Shown here: positions 52,602-60,659 of the stretch, piece by piece
Layout of the letters: each line of letters opens with the position of its first letter
Numbering within the stretch: position 1 is the stretch's first letter
DNA from: Lachnospiraceae bacterium
Lineage (GTDB): Bacteria > Bacillota > Clostridia > Lachnospirales > Lachnospiraceae
Reading direction: 5' to 3'
Length of the DNA stretch: 64,000 nucleotides
Assembly: GCA_029067085.1 (NCBI GenBank)
Contig: JAIEFE010000003.1
Span: 1 to 64,000, forward strand
Translations under genes and position numbers: made by a program
The notes under the pieces: model-generated
Seen by the model: only the letters and a program-made list of their open reading frames with translations
Database searches by the model: none
What the model was told of the DNA's origin: nothing

Positions 52602-54034
52602 GGAGGGGGTATATAACGGTATTCTTATCCCTATCCCTCACATTGATCCTGTCCCTTGTATTCACGGTAATAGAAGGGGCACGGATCAGTGCCATACGCA
52701 TGAAGTTTGAATGTGTGACGGATATCGGTATGAATTCCGTTTTGGCTGAATATCACAGAGAACTCCTAAAGCAGTACGATCTTCTGTTTGTTGACACCTC
52801 TTACTGCGGATCGCGGCCGGATATTGCAAATACGGAGGGACATCTGCGCGATTATATGCAGAAAAATCTACAGCCGGAGAAGGGAAAAGGGATTTTTAGA
52901 GCCAGGGACTTTCTGGCGATGCATATGGGATCTGCGGAGATTCTGGAGTATTCTGTCGCCTCGGATGAGGGCGGTGCGGTATTAAAACGTCAGGCCACGG
53001 ATTATATGAACGATTATCCGCTGGGGGCGATCCTGGATAAGATCACGGGAAATGTCGGACTGCTGCAGGGTTTTGGACTTGATTCGACGGATGTGAGTGC
53101 GATGCGGAGCGGGTATGAGTCGGAGATTGAGGCGATCGGCTTGCCTGAGGTGGAAGTGGAGGAGGGTAAATTTGAAGAAGTTCCCCTAAACAATCCCGCC
53201 GATGCCGTGAATGCCACCAGAGGAAGCGGTGTTCTGAATCTTGTGCTGGAGGACCCCTCAGCAGTGTCTGCGGTGAAGGTTGACCTTGAGAAGTATTTTT
53301 CCCGTCGCCCGGGCAGGATGACGGGGACAGGATTATGTGGGGAGGCAGTAGAGACGGGTGGGGAGGCAAATGAACTCGTCTTTCAGACTTATCTTTTTGA
53401 AAAATGCGGTTACTATGGGGAGGAACTCGAAAAAGCACTGATGAAGTATCAGATGGAATACATTCTGATGGGAAAAGATACGGACTGGCAGAATCTGGAA
53501 CAGGTGGCAAAACGTCTTCTTATGTGGAGGGAGGCGGCAAATGTCCTCTATATTCTCACTGACAGCGCTAAGGTAGCGGAAGCGCAGGCGCTGGCGGCGG
53601 CTCTCTCTGCGGTGATCCTTCTGCCGGCTTTGATGGAACCTGTGAAATATACGATTCTTTTTGCCTGGGCGTATGTGGAGAGCCTGCAGGACGTCAAGAC
53701 GCTGCTGAGCGGAGGCAGAGTACCCGTCTGGAAAACAGCCGCCGACTGGAAGACAGGGATCAATTGCATCAAAAATGTGCGGGGAAGCCTGACACGGGAT
53801 GAGGGCGGAACCGGACTTAACTATAAGGAGTATCTTCAGATTATGCTGTTTTTGCAGGACGAGGGAACGAGAACGAAGCGGGCCATGGATGTTATGGAGA
53901 TGGATATCCGCAGGACACCGGGGAATGAGGAATTTCGAATAGATGCGTGTTTTGATGCTTTTCTGGCTGAGGTGTCCGTGAGCAGTCGTTTCGGCTATTC
54001 CTACGAGATGAGAAGGCGTTACGGATTTTATTGA
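52598..54034 (+). CDS. DUF5702-like pilus operon protein
   Basis: A 478-residue protein with an N-terminal hydrophobic segment (RGYITVFLSLSLTLILSLVFTVIEGARI, about 3-30) followed by a long outer domain. I recall it as DUF5702, a family that sits in Clostridial tad operons and behaves like a large TadG/TadE relative. The segment YITVFLS resembles a class III-like signal anchor. A hydrophobic helix lies around 320-350. The function is not known; position suggests a minor pilin or an adhesin-like tip component. Confidence 0.8.
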   Translation: MRRGYITVFLSLSLTLILSLVFTVIEGARISAIRMKFECVTDIGMNSVLAEYHRELLKQYDLLFVDTSYCGSRPDIANTEGHLRDYMQKNLQPEKGKGIFRARDFLAMHMGSAEILEYSVASDEGGAVLKRQATDYMNDYPLGAILDKITGNVGLLQGFGLDSTDVSAMRSGYESEIEAIGLPEVEVEEGKFEEVPLNNPADAVNATRGSGVLNLVLEDPSAVSAVKVDLEKYFSRRPGRMTGTGLCGEAVETGGEANELVFQTYLFEKCGYYGEELEKALMKYQMEYILMGKDTDWQNLEQVAKRLLMWREAANVLYILTDSAKVAEAQALAAALSAVILLPALMEPVKYTILFAWAYVESLQDVKTLLSGGRVPVWKTAADWKTGINCIKNVRGSLTRDEGGTGLNYKEYLQIMLFLQDEGTRTKRAMDVMEMDIRRTPGNEEFRIDACFDAFLAEVSVSSRFGYSYEMRRRYGFY

Positions 54035-54051
54035 ACGGGAGGTGATAAGAG

Positions 54052-54990
54052 ATGCCCTTTTTGCAGTCAAGACACCTAAAACACACAAATACGACAGCAC
54101 ATTCTCTCCAGGCATATCTTGAGGCACGTCTTGAGGCACTTCAAGATAGTCAGTTACATCGCATTTTCACCCGATTGGCAAAGAGGGCGTCTCTTATCTT
54201 CTCCCGCGAGAGAGGATCTATGACGCTGGAGGCGGCATTCGCTCTGCCCTTTTTTCTGTTTGCGGTGTTGAACATTCTGTTTGCAGTGAATATTATTGCC
54301 ACCCAGAGCAGGATCGGCGCGGCCTTACATCAGGTGGGAAACAAGATGGCCTTTGCGGGCTATGCCTATGAAAATACGGTGGGCAGCACGCTTCCGGAAG
54401 GACTTGGCAGTGTGGCGTTGAGCAGCGGTTATGCCAGAGGGCAGATGATCTCCAGTCTGGGGAGCGCATATCTGACTGATTCCTGCGTAAAGGGTGGAGC
54501 CGGCGGCATTTCCTTTGCAGGCTCCTCCGTGATGGAAAAGGGCGATATCATTGATCTGCAGGTGAGCTACCGCGTGAAACCTTTTGTAGAGTTGATGGGT
54601 TTTGACGGTTTTCTGATGTCGCAGCGCTATTACGGAAAGGCGTGGACAGGATATGACGCCACCGGCTCAGTGAGTGACATGACGGCGGAGGATCCGATGG
54701 TGTATATTACCGAGACGGGGACAGTCTACCATCTGAACAGAAACTGCACCTACCTGAATCCTGCGGTGGAGGCGGTATCTGCAGGGGTGGTGAGAGACAG
54801 AAGAAACGCCGCCGGCGCAAAGTATATATCCTGCGGCTTGTGCGGTGCGTTTTCGGAAGGCGAGGTGTATATCACCCTTTATGGCAGCAGTTATCACAGT
54901 CGTCTGAATTGTCCGGGATTAAAGCGGACGATCTACACCGTGCCGCTCTCAGAAGTCGGCGAAAGAGGGAGGTGTTCCAAATGTGGATAG
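54052..54990 (+). CDS. TadE-like pseudopilin with tandem metal-ligand-like tail
   Basis: A 312-residue protein. A basic N-terminal stretch (about 1-55) ends with GSMTLEAAFALPFFLF, a TadE-type class III-like anchor. The mature middle part (about 80-205) is of unknown fold. The tail (about 218-312) contains two repeats of VYIT-x-x-G-x-x-YH-x4-C, each followed by a C-x-x-C (CGLC, CSKC). This matches the Cys-rich YH-x4-C module seen at the ends of many Firmicute surface and nuclease proteins, likely a metal-binding knuckle. GGAGGTGAT lies ahead of the ATG. Confidence 0.82.
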   Translation: MPFLQSRHLKHTNTTAHSLQAYLEARLEALQDSQLHRIFTRLAKRASLIFSRERGSMTLEAAFALPFFLFAVLNILFAVNIIATQSRIGAALHQVGNKMAFAGYAYENTVGSTLPEGLGSVALSSGYARGQMISSLGSAYLTDSCVKGGAGGISFAGSSVMEKGDIIDLQVSYRVKPFVELMGFDGFLMSQRYYGKAWTGYDATGSVSDMTAEDPMVYITETGTVYHLNRNCTYLNPAVEAVSAGVVRDRRNAAGAKYISCGLCGAFSEGEVYITLYGSSYHSRLNCPGLKRTIYTVPLSEVGERGRCSKCG

Positions 54991-55403
54991 AAATTTTTTT
55001 GTTTATCTTTCTGGCAGTCTGCGCAGTCTTTGACGGACTGCAAAAGCAGATTCCGCTGGCAGCGGTGTGGCTGGGAATTCTGACAGCGATCTGTCTGCGT
55101 GCAGCGGGTATGATGGGTGAGACAGACCTGCTGGCCGTGGCGCTGTCTTTACTGCCCGGCGCGGTGTTTTTTCTGTTGGGGTTTATTACGAGGGAAAAGG
55201 TGGGCTACGGGGACGGCTGGGTACTTTTGATGATCGGGCTCTTTCTGGATTTTTCCCGCTGTTTTTTCATCCTGCTGGCAGGACTTCTGATCGAATCGGC
55301 GGCAGCGCTTGTCCTGCTTGCGCTTCGGAAGATTCAGAGGGATAAAGAGATTCCATTTTGTCCGTTTCTTCTTCTGGGAATGGGGGTCATGCTATGTTTT
55401 TGA
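54981..55403 (+). CDS. Second prepilin peptidase (A24)
   Basis: A 140-residue membrane protein, smaller than the first peptidase at 47317, but keeping both catalytic-Asp motifs: CAVFDGLQKQIP and GYGDG. About four to five membrane segments are seen. Two A24 enzymes in one tad cluster could serve different substrates, for example Flp and the TadE/F pseudopilins, as CpaA/TadV and EppA do elsewhere; this is inference. Its ATG overlaps the end of the tadE-like gene by ten bases. Confidence 0.85.
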   Translation: MWIEIFLFIFLAVCAVFDGLQKQIPLAAVWLGILTAICLRAAGMMGETDLLAVALSLLPGAVFFLLGFITREKVGYGDGWVLLMIGLFLDFSRCFFILLAGLLIESAAALVLLALRKIQRDKEIPFCPFLLLGMGVMLCF

Positions 55404-55840
55404 AAAAGACAGCGAAGGGATATATGACGTTGGAAGCGACCTTTCTGATCATCTGGACCATGTTTCTTTTTGTTCTTTTGATCTATCTGTCCTTTTATTC
55501 TTATGACAAGTGTGTGCTCTTTCAGGACGCCTACACCGTCTGTTTTAAGGGGAGCATTCAGAAAGACGAGGATCAGGTAGTACCCTACATAAATGCCAAT
55601 ATGCAGAAGCAGTTCGGAAAGAAATATTTCGGTGTGGGGAGAGTAGAAGGAACGGTCGATCGAGACGGAAATACCACCAGTGTGACGGGGGAATGTCAGG
55701 TGAAGGTACCGGTCAGAGAATTTTTAACCATGCAGGGGAAGGCGGGTTGGAGGATCAGGACCCGCGCAAAAGCGCAGATCGCCAATCCTACCAAAATAAT
55801 AAGAAAATGCAGATTTGTCGGAAATTTGTTGAAGGACTAG
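55394..55840 (+). CDS. TadE/F-like pseudopilin
   Basis: A 148-residue protein with a short basic leader and KGYMTLEATFLIIWTMFLFVLLIYL, a TadE/TadF-like anchor with Glu at the conserved place after the cleavage site. The rest is a single small outer domain. TadE/F proteins are minor pseudopilins needed for Flp pilus assembly. The ATG at 55394 lies inside the end of the preceding gene. A GGGGG stretch serves as ribosome binding site. Confidence 0.85.
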   Translation: MFLKKTAKGYMTLEATFLIIWTMFLFVLLIYLSFYSYDKCVLFQDAYTVCFKGSIQKDEDQVVPYINANMQKQFGKKYFGVGRVEGTVDRDGNTTSVTGECQVKVPVREFLTMQGKAGWRIRTRAKAQIANPTKIIRKCRFVGNLLKD

Positions 55841-55853
55841 AGGGAGGGTTTGT

Positions 55854-57245
55854 ATGCTTGATGCGAGATATTTTAAGGATTATAAACATAATTACATGAT
55901 CCTGCGGTGCGGACAGGAGCAGGCGGAAAAAAGCTACCAATACAGGCTTCTCACGTCCGGGAGGATAGAGGGAATTCTGCACTGTTCCCTGCGCCATGTT
56001 AACGGCGAGAGCTATTTCTATTATAATATCAGCTCCAGAGCGACGCTGGAAGGTTTGTACCGGGGCAGGCAGATGAATGCGCAGCAGATCAGGGAATTGT
56101 TTGAGCAGCTTTACGGGATCTACTGCGAGCTGGGAAATTGTTTTATGGAGGAGTCCCGGCTGGTGCTTTTGCCGGAATACATTTATTATGATATGTCCCG
56201 TAAAAAATACGTTGGGCTTTATTATCCTGACTACGAGAAGGACAAGCCTTATGAGGCGCTCATGGATTTTCTGTTAGAGCATCTGGACGGCGCTGATGAA
56301 AAACTTGCCAATTGCATATATACGGTCTACGAACGGATGGAGGAGAGCGGGTTTTCCCTGCAGGATGCTCTGCAGCTTTTGACGGAAGATGAGGAAGAGA
56401 GTGAGCAGGGGAAGGTCGTTGCTTTTCCGGCCGCGCCTGTTGATTCGGAGTCAAAGGCAGCAGGGCCGGCCTTTTCTCCCGAACTTATGGAGGAGGATGG
56501 GAACTTTCGATATGAGGAGGAGTCAGCACCCTCGTCCGAAAAAAAGAAAAGCCTGTTCTATCCCGCTCTTTCAGTGATTTCTATTCTGGGAATTGCCGGA
56601 ATAGCCTGCATATATGGTTACTACGAGCTGTCGGATCAGGAGATTATGACGCTTTTCGGATGCGGCGGACTGCTTGCCGTCTGTCTGTTGGTAGGAATAG
56701 TCGGAACCGTCAGGGGCGGCGTTAAGGAAGTAAATGCAAAACGGGAGAGGGAGAAAGCGGAATCCTTCCCTGAGGAGGAGAGTTATTTCCCATCGGGACA
56801 GACAACAATTTCTCTGGAGCAGGTGTTGAGCAGACAAATGGAGATGAACCCGGCTGTGCCGATGAAAAACCCGGCACCGCAGATACCGTTTCATGCGCAG
56901 GAGGAGAACGAGAGCTATGCGGACACCGTCTTTTTTGACAGTGCGAGAACGGTGGAATATAAACTGTATGCGTTGGATAAAAAGAATAAGAAGCATATCG
57001 AACTAAATAGTTTTCCTTACACTGTGGGCAAGATGGCGGGCTGTGTAGATTGCGTACTTGCAGACGATTCCGTGAGCCGCATCCACGCGCGCTTTGAAAA
57101 AGTGGGAGACAGGATTCAGATGACCGACATGAATTCGACCAACGGAACCTATCGAAACGGTCTGCGGATGCAGCCGCAGGAGACGGTGGAGATTGAGCCT
57201 GGAGATGAGATTCGGTTTGGGAATGTGAATTACTGTTTTCGGTAG
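55854..57245 (+). CDS. DUF6382-FHA membrane protein
   Basis: A 463-residue protein. The N-terminal about 170 residues (MLDARYFKDYKHNYMIL..LPEYIYYDM) match my recollection of DUF6382, found in Lachnospiraceae tad operons. Two membrane segments (about 240-262 and 270-288) follow. The C-terminal FHA domain (about 365-463) has the phosphothreonine pocket residues of GK, SRIHA and NGT (NSTNGTYRNG). It may sense Ser/Thr phosphorylation and couple pilus output to a kinase. It ends the operon. Confidence 0.85.
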   Translation: MLDARYFKDYKHNYMILRCGQEQAEKSYQYRLLTSGRIEGILHCSLRHVNGESYFYYNISSRATLEGLYRGRQMNAQQIRELFEQLYGIYCELGNCFMEESRLVLLPEYIYYDMSRKKYVGLYYPDYEKDKPYEALMDFLLEHLDGADEKLANCIYTVYERMEESGFSLQDALQLLTEDEEESEQGKVVAFPAAPVDSESKAAGPAFSPELMEEDGNFRYEEESAPSSEKKKSLFYPALSVISILGIAGIACIYGYYELSDQEIMTLFGCGGLLAVCLLVGIVGTVRGGVKEVNAKREREKAESFPEEESYFPSGQTTISLEQVLSRQMEMNPAVPMKNPAPQIPFHAQEENESYADTVFFDSARTVEYKLYALDKKNKKHIELNSFPYTVGKMAGCVDCVLADDSVSRIHARFEKVGDRIQMTDMNSTNGTYRNGLRMQPQETVEIEPGDEIRFGNVNYCFR

Positions 57246-57276
57246 CCAACAGAAAATATCGAATGAAAATAAACTC

Positions 57277-57305
57277 TTGACCGAATCATTTGCTTTTACT
57301 ATAAT
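57277..57305 (+). promoter_or_regulatory. Promoter of the 59-residue ORF
   Basis: TTGACC (57277-57282), 17 bases, TATAAT (57300-57305), a near-consensus promoter 33 bases before the ORF start. Confidence 0.7.
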
Positions 57306-57337
57306 TTTCTTAAAAGCAGGCGATTCGGAAGGGGGTA

Positions 57338-57517
57338 ATGAAAGTAGGGGAAATGGAAAATATGGGAATGACAGACAACCAATACAAAGGATTCCTGCTG
57401 AATGAATTAGAGGACTGGGAAGAAGTCCTTGAAAAAGCCAGGGAAGAGAACGCTGTGAATACGGCAAAGAAAGCTGAAAAGCAGATTGAAAAGATCAAAA
57501 AGATGCTTGAATTTTAA
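57338..57517 (+). CDS. Small charged protein, 59 residues
   Basis: A short helical protein: it has YKGFLLNELEDWEEVLEKA followed by a Lys/Glu-rich coiled-coil end (KKAEKQIEKIKKMLEF). I recall similar short proteins in accessory regions of gut Clostridia. It has GGAAGGGGG ahead of the ATG and a good promoter, so it is likely expressed. No function can be given. It lies at the left edge of an accessory block. Confidence 0.65.
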   Translation: MKVGEMENMGMTDNQYKGFLLNELEDWEEVLEKAREENAVNTAKKAEKQIEKIKKMLEF

Positions 57518-57558
57518 TAAAGTCAGAGTAGGCAAACTGCTTTGACGCGGAGGTTATT

Positions 57559-57684
57559 ATGATCTGGAAAGGCACAAATATACAACTGCAAAAAGGAAGC
57601 ATTTTTCCTCTTTACGGGGATAGTGCGCCCATTTTCAGGAAGATTTGTGCTAAAACGGACGAGTGGCGGTTGATAAAAAATTGA
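57559..57684 (+). CDS. Possible 41-residue leader ORF
   Basis: An ATG with GGAGG five bases ahead opens 41 codons (MIWKGTNIQLQKGSIFPLYG at the start). It lies upstream of the MFS gene and its attenuator-like hairpin, so it could be a leader peptide. A perfect GACGG/CCGTC hairpin overlaps its stop. Confidence 0.4.
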   Translation: MIWKGTNIQLQKGSIFPLYGDSAPIFRKICAKTDEWRLIKN

Positions 57685-57730
57685 CGGCTTACCGTCTTAT
57701 AATAAACGAATCGGAAAGAATTGAGCCATT

Positions 57731-57774
57731 ATCTCCTTAACTTTTTAACGATGAAAAGCTAAGGAGGTTTTTTT
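57731..57774 (+). promoter_or_regulatory. Attenuator-like hairpin sequestering the MFS ribosome binding site
   Basis: A stem of about 12 bp with one A-C mismatch (57733-57745 with 57754-57766; CTCCTTAACTTTT / AAAAGCTAAGGAG) is followed by seven T (57768-57774). Its right arm is the ribosome binding site AAGGAGG of the gene that starts at 57775-57778. The same structure can thus end transcription and block translation. Confidence 0.7.
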
Positions 57775-58881
57775 GTGATGAAAATTAAAAAGCAAATAAC
57801 AGGATTGTACCTGTCGGCAGTGGTGGGGAATTTATCGCTGACCGGAGCATGGGTGGCGATTCTTGCGGCTAGAGGTTACAGCCTTGCCCAAATCGGCCTT
57901 GCGGAGACGGTTTTCCACATAACAAGCCTTTTGCTCGAGATTCCTTCAGGCGTTTTTGCCGATTTGTTTGGCAGAAAGAAAATGCTGCTTTTGAGCAGTC
58001 TTTTCAGGATGATCGGAAATGCAGTCATGATATTTTCCGATAATTTGTTTATGGTGTGTCTCTCTCTTGCGTTTTATGCAGCAAGCTATAACTTTGCATC
58101 CGGCTCGGGGGATGCCCTTGCATACGATTCCCTTAAGCTGGTGCAGGAAGAGGCATACTACGAAAACTATGCGTCGAACCAACTGATCATATACCGGCTT
58201 TGCAACGGCGTGTCGACGATGTGTGCGGGCTTTGCGCTGTTAATCGGACACAGGGCGGCATATGGCACGGATATTTTGATGACTGTTGTTCAGATTGCTA
58301 TCCTTTCGTCCTTATATGAAGCCAAAGTAAACGATGGGAAAGAAAGTCTGACAGGGAATTTGACTCATTCAGTCAAAGCGGCGCTGATACAATGCTTTTT
58401 AGCCAGCCTGTCTTTTATGAAAAGGGAAAGAAAGGCGATTGCCCTCATGTTTGTCAATTCGTTTGTCGGGGCGGTGGATATCTTATTATTGTTCTTTCTG
58501 CAGGCAAAGCTCCCGGCGGCGGGAATGCCGGTCTGGGCGCTTGGATTTGCTCTGTTTATCATGGAAATGGGAGGAATATTGGGAGCAAAGATCATCTTGA
58601 AATGGAAGCGGCTGCGATACAGAAACGTGTTTGCGATTACGGCAGCGCTGGTATTGTTTGGGGTGATCTTGGAGCACTCGGGAATGTATCTGCTGATGAT
58701 GGCGGGCGGCTTTATTGCGGCGTTCAGTGATGATGCGCTGCAGGTAAGGACGAATACGATCCTGCAGGATATGTTTCCGTCGGAGCAGAGAGCTACGCTG
58801 ATCTCCATGGAATCCTTTACTTTTTCCGTGATCATGGTGGTGTTATCGCCGCTTGCCGGATTGTTTTTCTCGTGGTGGTAA
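57775..58881 (+). CDS. MFS efflux transporter, C-terminal end missing
   Basis: A 368-residue protein (GTG 57775; ATG 57778 possible) of the major facilitator superfamily. It has a conserved loop 2-3 motif GVFADLFGRKKM (about 61-72) and about 11 membrane segments. The family usually has 390-410 residues and 12 segments; here the frame ends at LFFSWW, just where the convergent AraC gene's 3' end begins, so the last segment is probably lost. It belongs to the drug-efflux branch of gut Clostridia; the drug cannot be named. Expression is likely set by the hairpin in its leader. Confidence 0.8.
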   Translation: MMKIKKQITGLYLSAVVGNLSLTGAWVAILAARGYSLAQIGLAETVFHITSLLLEIPSGVFADLFGRKKMLLLSSLFRMIGNAVMIFSDNLFMVCLSLAFYAASYNFASGSGDALAYDSLKLVQEEAYYENYASNQLIIYRLCNGVSTMCAGFALLIGHRAAYGTDILMTVVQIAILSSLYEAKVNDGKESLTGNLTHSVKAALIQCFLASLSFMKRERKAIALMFVNSFVGAVDILLLFFLQAKLPAAGMPVWALGFALFIMEMGGILGAKIILKWKRLRYRNVFAITAALVLFGVILEHSGMYLLMMAGGFIAAFSDDALQVRTNTILQDMFPSEQRATLISMESFTFSVIMVVLSPLAGLFFSWW

Positions 58882-59694
58882 TACATCATCCTTGGGCGGA
58901 CAGCCGAAGCGCTTTACATACGCGCGGTAAAATGACGAATAGTCGCCGAAGCCTGTGCTCTCGGCGGCGCTGTTCGCCGGTTCACCGAGGCGGATTCTCT
59001 CTCTCGCGGCAGTCAGACGTTTTATCGTGATGTATTCCCATGGCGAGGCTCCCGTGGCCTTGCGGAATATCCGGCTGATCTGCGATGAGCTGAGAAAAAA
59101 ATGATTCGCCAGCAGTGGAACGGACAACTCGTCAAAAATGTGATCGTTGACATATGCCACAAGCTGCTCTGACAATTCCGTAAGCGGCGCGTATCCGTCT
59201 GCTCCACGTTTGAGATATGCTTTGTTTATCAGCTCCAACAGCGCGAAAAGCCGTGTTGATATAATAAGCTTCCGTTCGTATTCATCTGTGCCGCCGCACA
59301 TCTCCTCAAAAAGCTGCACTACTCCACTGCCAAGTTCCCGAGCAGAATACAGGTTGCCGCGTCCGAGCGGGCGGTCAAGAAACGGCTTCATCAAAATACG
59401 GCGGGGGTCAAGGATATCCGTTGCCGCAAACGAGAAATTTAAGGCATATCGTTCATATTTTTCATGACTGAGAATTCGTACCCTGTGAGATTCGGCGGGA
59501 CGCATGATCAGCACGCTTCCCGGTTTCAGCAAATAACGCGCGCCCTCTACAAGATATTCCGCGTCGCCTGATACAAAGCAATATATCTCGCACCGTTCAT
59601 GAATATGCATTGTGAAGTTTTTATCATCGGGAGCCTGATCGACGGCATAACGCATATACAGCTCTTCCGTATTGAATTCCTCAAGAATATCCAC
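58843..59694 (-). CDS. AraC-family regulator of the sugar module
   Basis: A 283-residue regulator: a cupin-like N-terminal sensing domain (FTMHIHERCEIYCFVSGDAEYLVEG) and a C-terminal double HTH (LSVPLLANHFFLSSSQISRIFRKATG..GFGDYSSFYRAYVKRFGCPP). The preferred start is GTG 59694 with GGTGG eight bases upstream; the frame continues to 59778. The last 15-20 residues (VLPPREKQSGKRR) read through the 3' end of the MFS gene and are probably not original. It is divergent from the isomerase/dehydrogenase pair and probably controls it. Confidence 0.85.
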   Translation of the reverse strand: MDILEEFNTEELYMRYAVDQAPDDKNFTMHIHERCEIYCFVSGDAEYLVEGARYLLKPGSVLIMRPAESHRVRILSHEKYERYALNFSFAATDILDPRRILMKPFLDRPLGRGNLYSARELGSGVVQLFEEMCGGTDEYERKLIISTRLFALLELINKAYLKRGADGYAPLTELSEQLVAYVNDHIFDELSVPLLANHFFLSSSQISRIFRKATGASPWEYITIKRLTAARERIRLGEPANSAAESTGFGDYSSFYRAYVKRFGCPPKDDVLPPREKQSGKRR

Positions 59695-59767
59695 AGTTAT
59701 TTCCACCTTTATATCAAGCCTATCACGCGGTGCGCGAAATTGCAATATATTGTGCCTGAAACTACAA

Positions 59768-59796
59768 TTGCAATGCAAATATTATTCTGATATACA
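59768..59796 (+). promoter_or_regulatory. Promoter of the isomerase-dehydrogenase operon
   Basis: TTGCAA (59768-59773), 17 bases, TATACA (59791-59796). It lies in the region between the divergent AraC gene and the operon, where AraC would bind. Confidence 0.6.
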
Positions 59797-59831
59797 TAAA
59801 TCAAACAAAAACAATTTGAGAGGTCATAATT

Positions 59832-60659
59832 ATGAAATTCAAACTTGCGGCGTTCGCGGACGAAGCCGACAGCAGCCTGGACGGTCAGATATCGGCAATG
59901 AAGGAGAACGGTGTTGATTACCTTGAAATCCGCGGTGTTGACGGAGAAAACATTTCGGATATTACGGCGGATAAGGCGCGGGATGTCCGCGAACGGCTTG
60001 ACGCGGCGGGGATATCGGTGTGGTCGCTGGGATCACCGTTCGGAAAGATCGACATTACGGAGAAATTTGAACCGCATCTGGAAAAATTTAAATACGGGAT
60101 TGAACTAGCGCGTATTCTCGGGGCCGATCATATGCGCGTTTTCAGCTTTTATGTTCCGCAAGACAACGCAAAGTGTTATTCGGACGAGGTAATGAAACGG
60201 TTGGAAGAAATGCTCGCGGTGTCAAAGAACAGCGGCGTAATACTGTGCCATGAAAACGAAAAGGGTATTTACGGTGACAACGCCGAACGCTGTGCAGAAA
60301 TACATAAAAATCTTCCGGGGCTGCGTGCGGTGTTTGATCCGGCGAACTTTGTCCAATGCGGACAGGAAACAATCTCGGCATGGGAACTGCTTTCGCCGTA
60401 TGTCGAATATCTGCATATCAAGGACGCGCTTGCGGACGGTTCCGTCGTGTCGGCAGGAAAAGGCATAGGGAATATAGCGTATATCCTCAAACAGTATCGC
60501 GGCGAAATACTGACTGTCGAACCACATTTGTCGGTGTTCAACGGATTTGAAAAACTTGAGCGCGGCAAAGCGGCGGAGCTTACATATTGCTATCCCGATC
60601 CGCTCACTGCATTCGGCGCAGCGGTTGATGCTCTGAAAAAGATAATGGAGGAATTGTAA
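59832..60659 (+). CDS. Sugar phosphate isomerase/epimerase-like TIM barrel
   Basis: A 275-residue protein of the AP-endonuclease-2/xylose isomerase-like superfamily. Metal ligand positions are visible in VILCHENEKGIYGD (Glu), AVFDPANFVQCG (Asp), YLHIKDAL (His) and ILTVEPHL (Glu). It would interconvert a sugar or inositol derivative in the cytoplasm. Codon use (many CGC, GCG, GGC) differs visibly from the 1-9 kb genes. It overlaps the next gene by one base (TAATG), so the two act together. Confidence 0.85.
   Translation: MKFKLAAFADEADSSLDGQISAMKENGVDYLEIRGVDGENISDITADKARDVRERLDAAGISVWSLGSPFGKIDITEKFEPHLEKFKYGIELARILGADHMRVFSFYVPQDNAKCYSDEVMKRLEEMLAVSKNSGVILCHENEKGIYGDNAERCAEIHKNLPGLRAVFDPANFVQCGQETISAWELLSPYVEYLHIKDALADGSVVSAGKGIGNIAYILKQYRGEILTVEPHLSVFNGFEKLERGKAAELTYCYPDPLTAFGAAVDALKKIMEEL

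Noticed and set aside
57682-57701. TTGACG followed by TATAAT as a second promoter for the MFS gene
   Set aside because: The spacing is only 11 bases; the GACGG/CCGTC dyad there is noted instead.
57775-58881. Naming the MFS gene as a specific tetracycline pump
   Set aside because: The resemblance to gut Clostridial efflux proteins is from memory and the substrate cannot be read from sequence.
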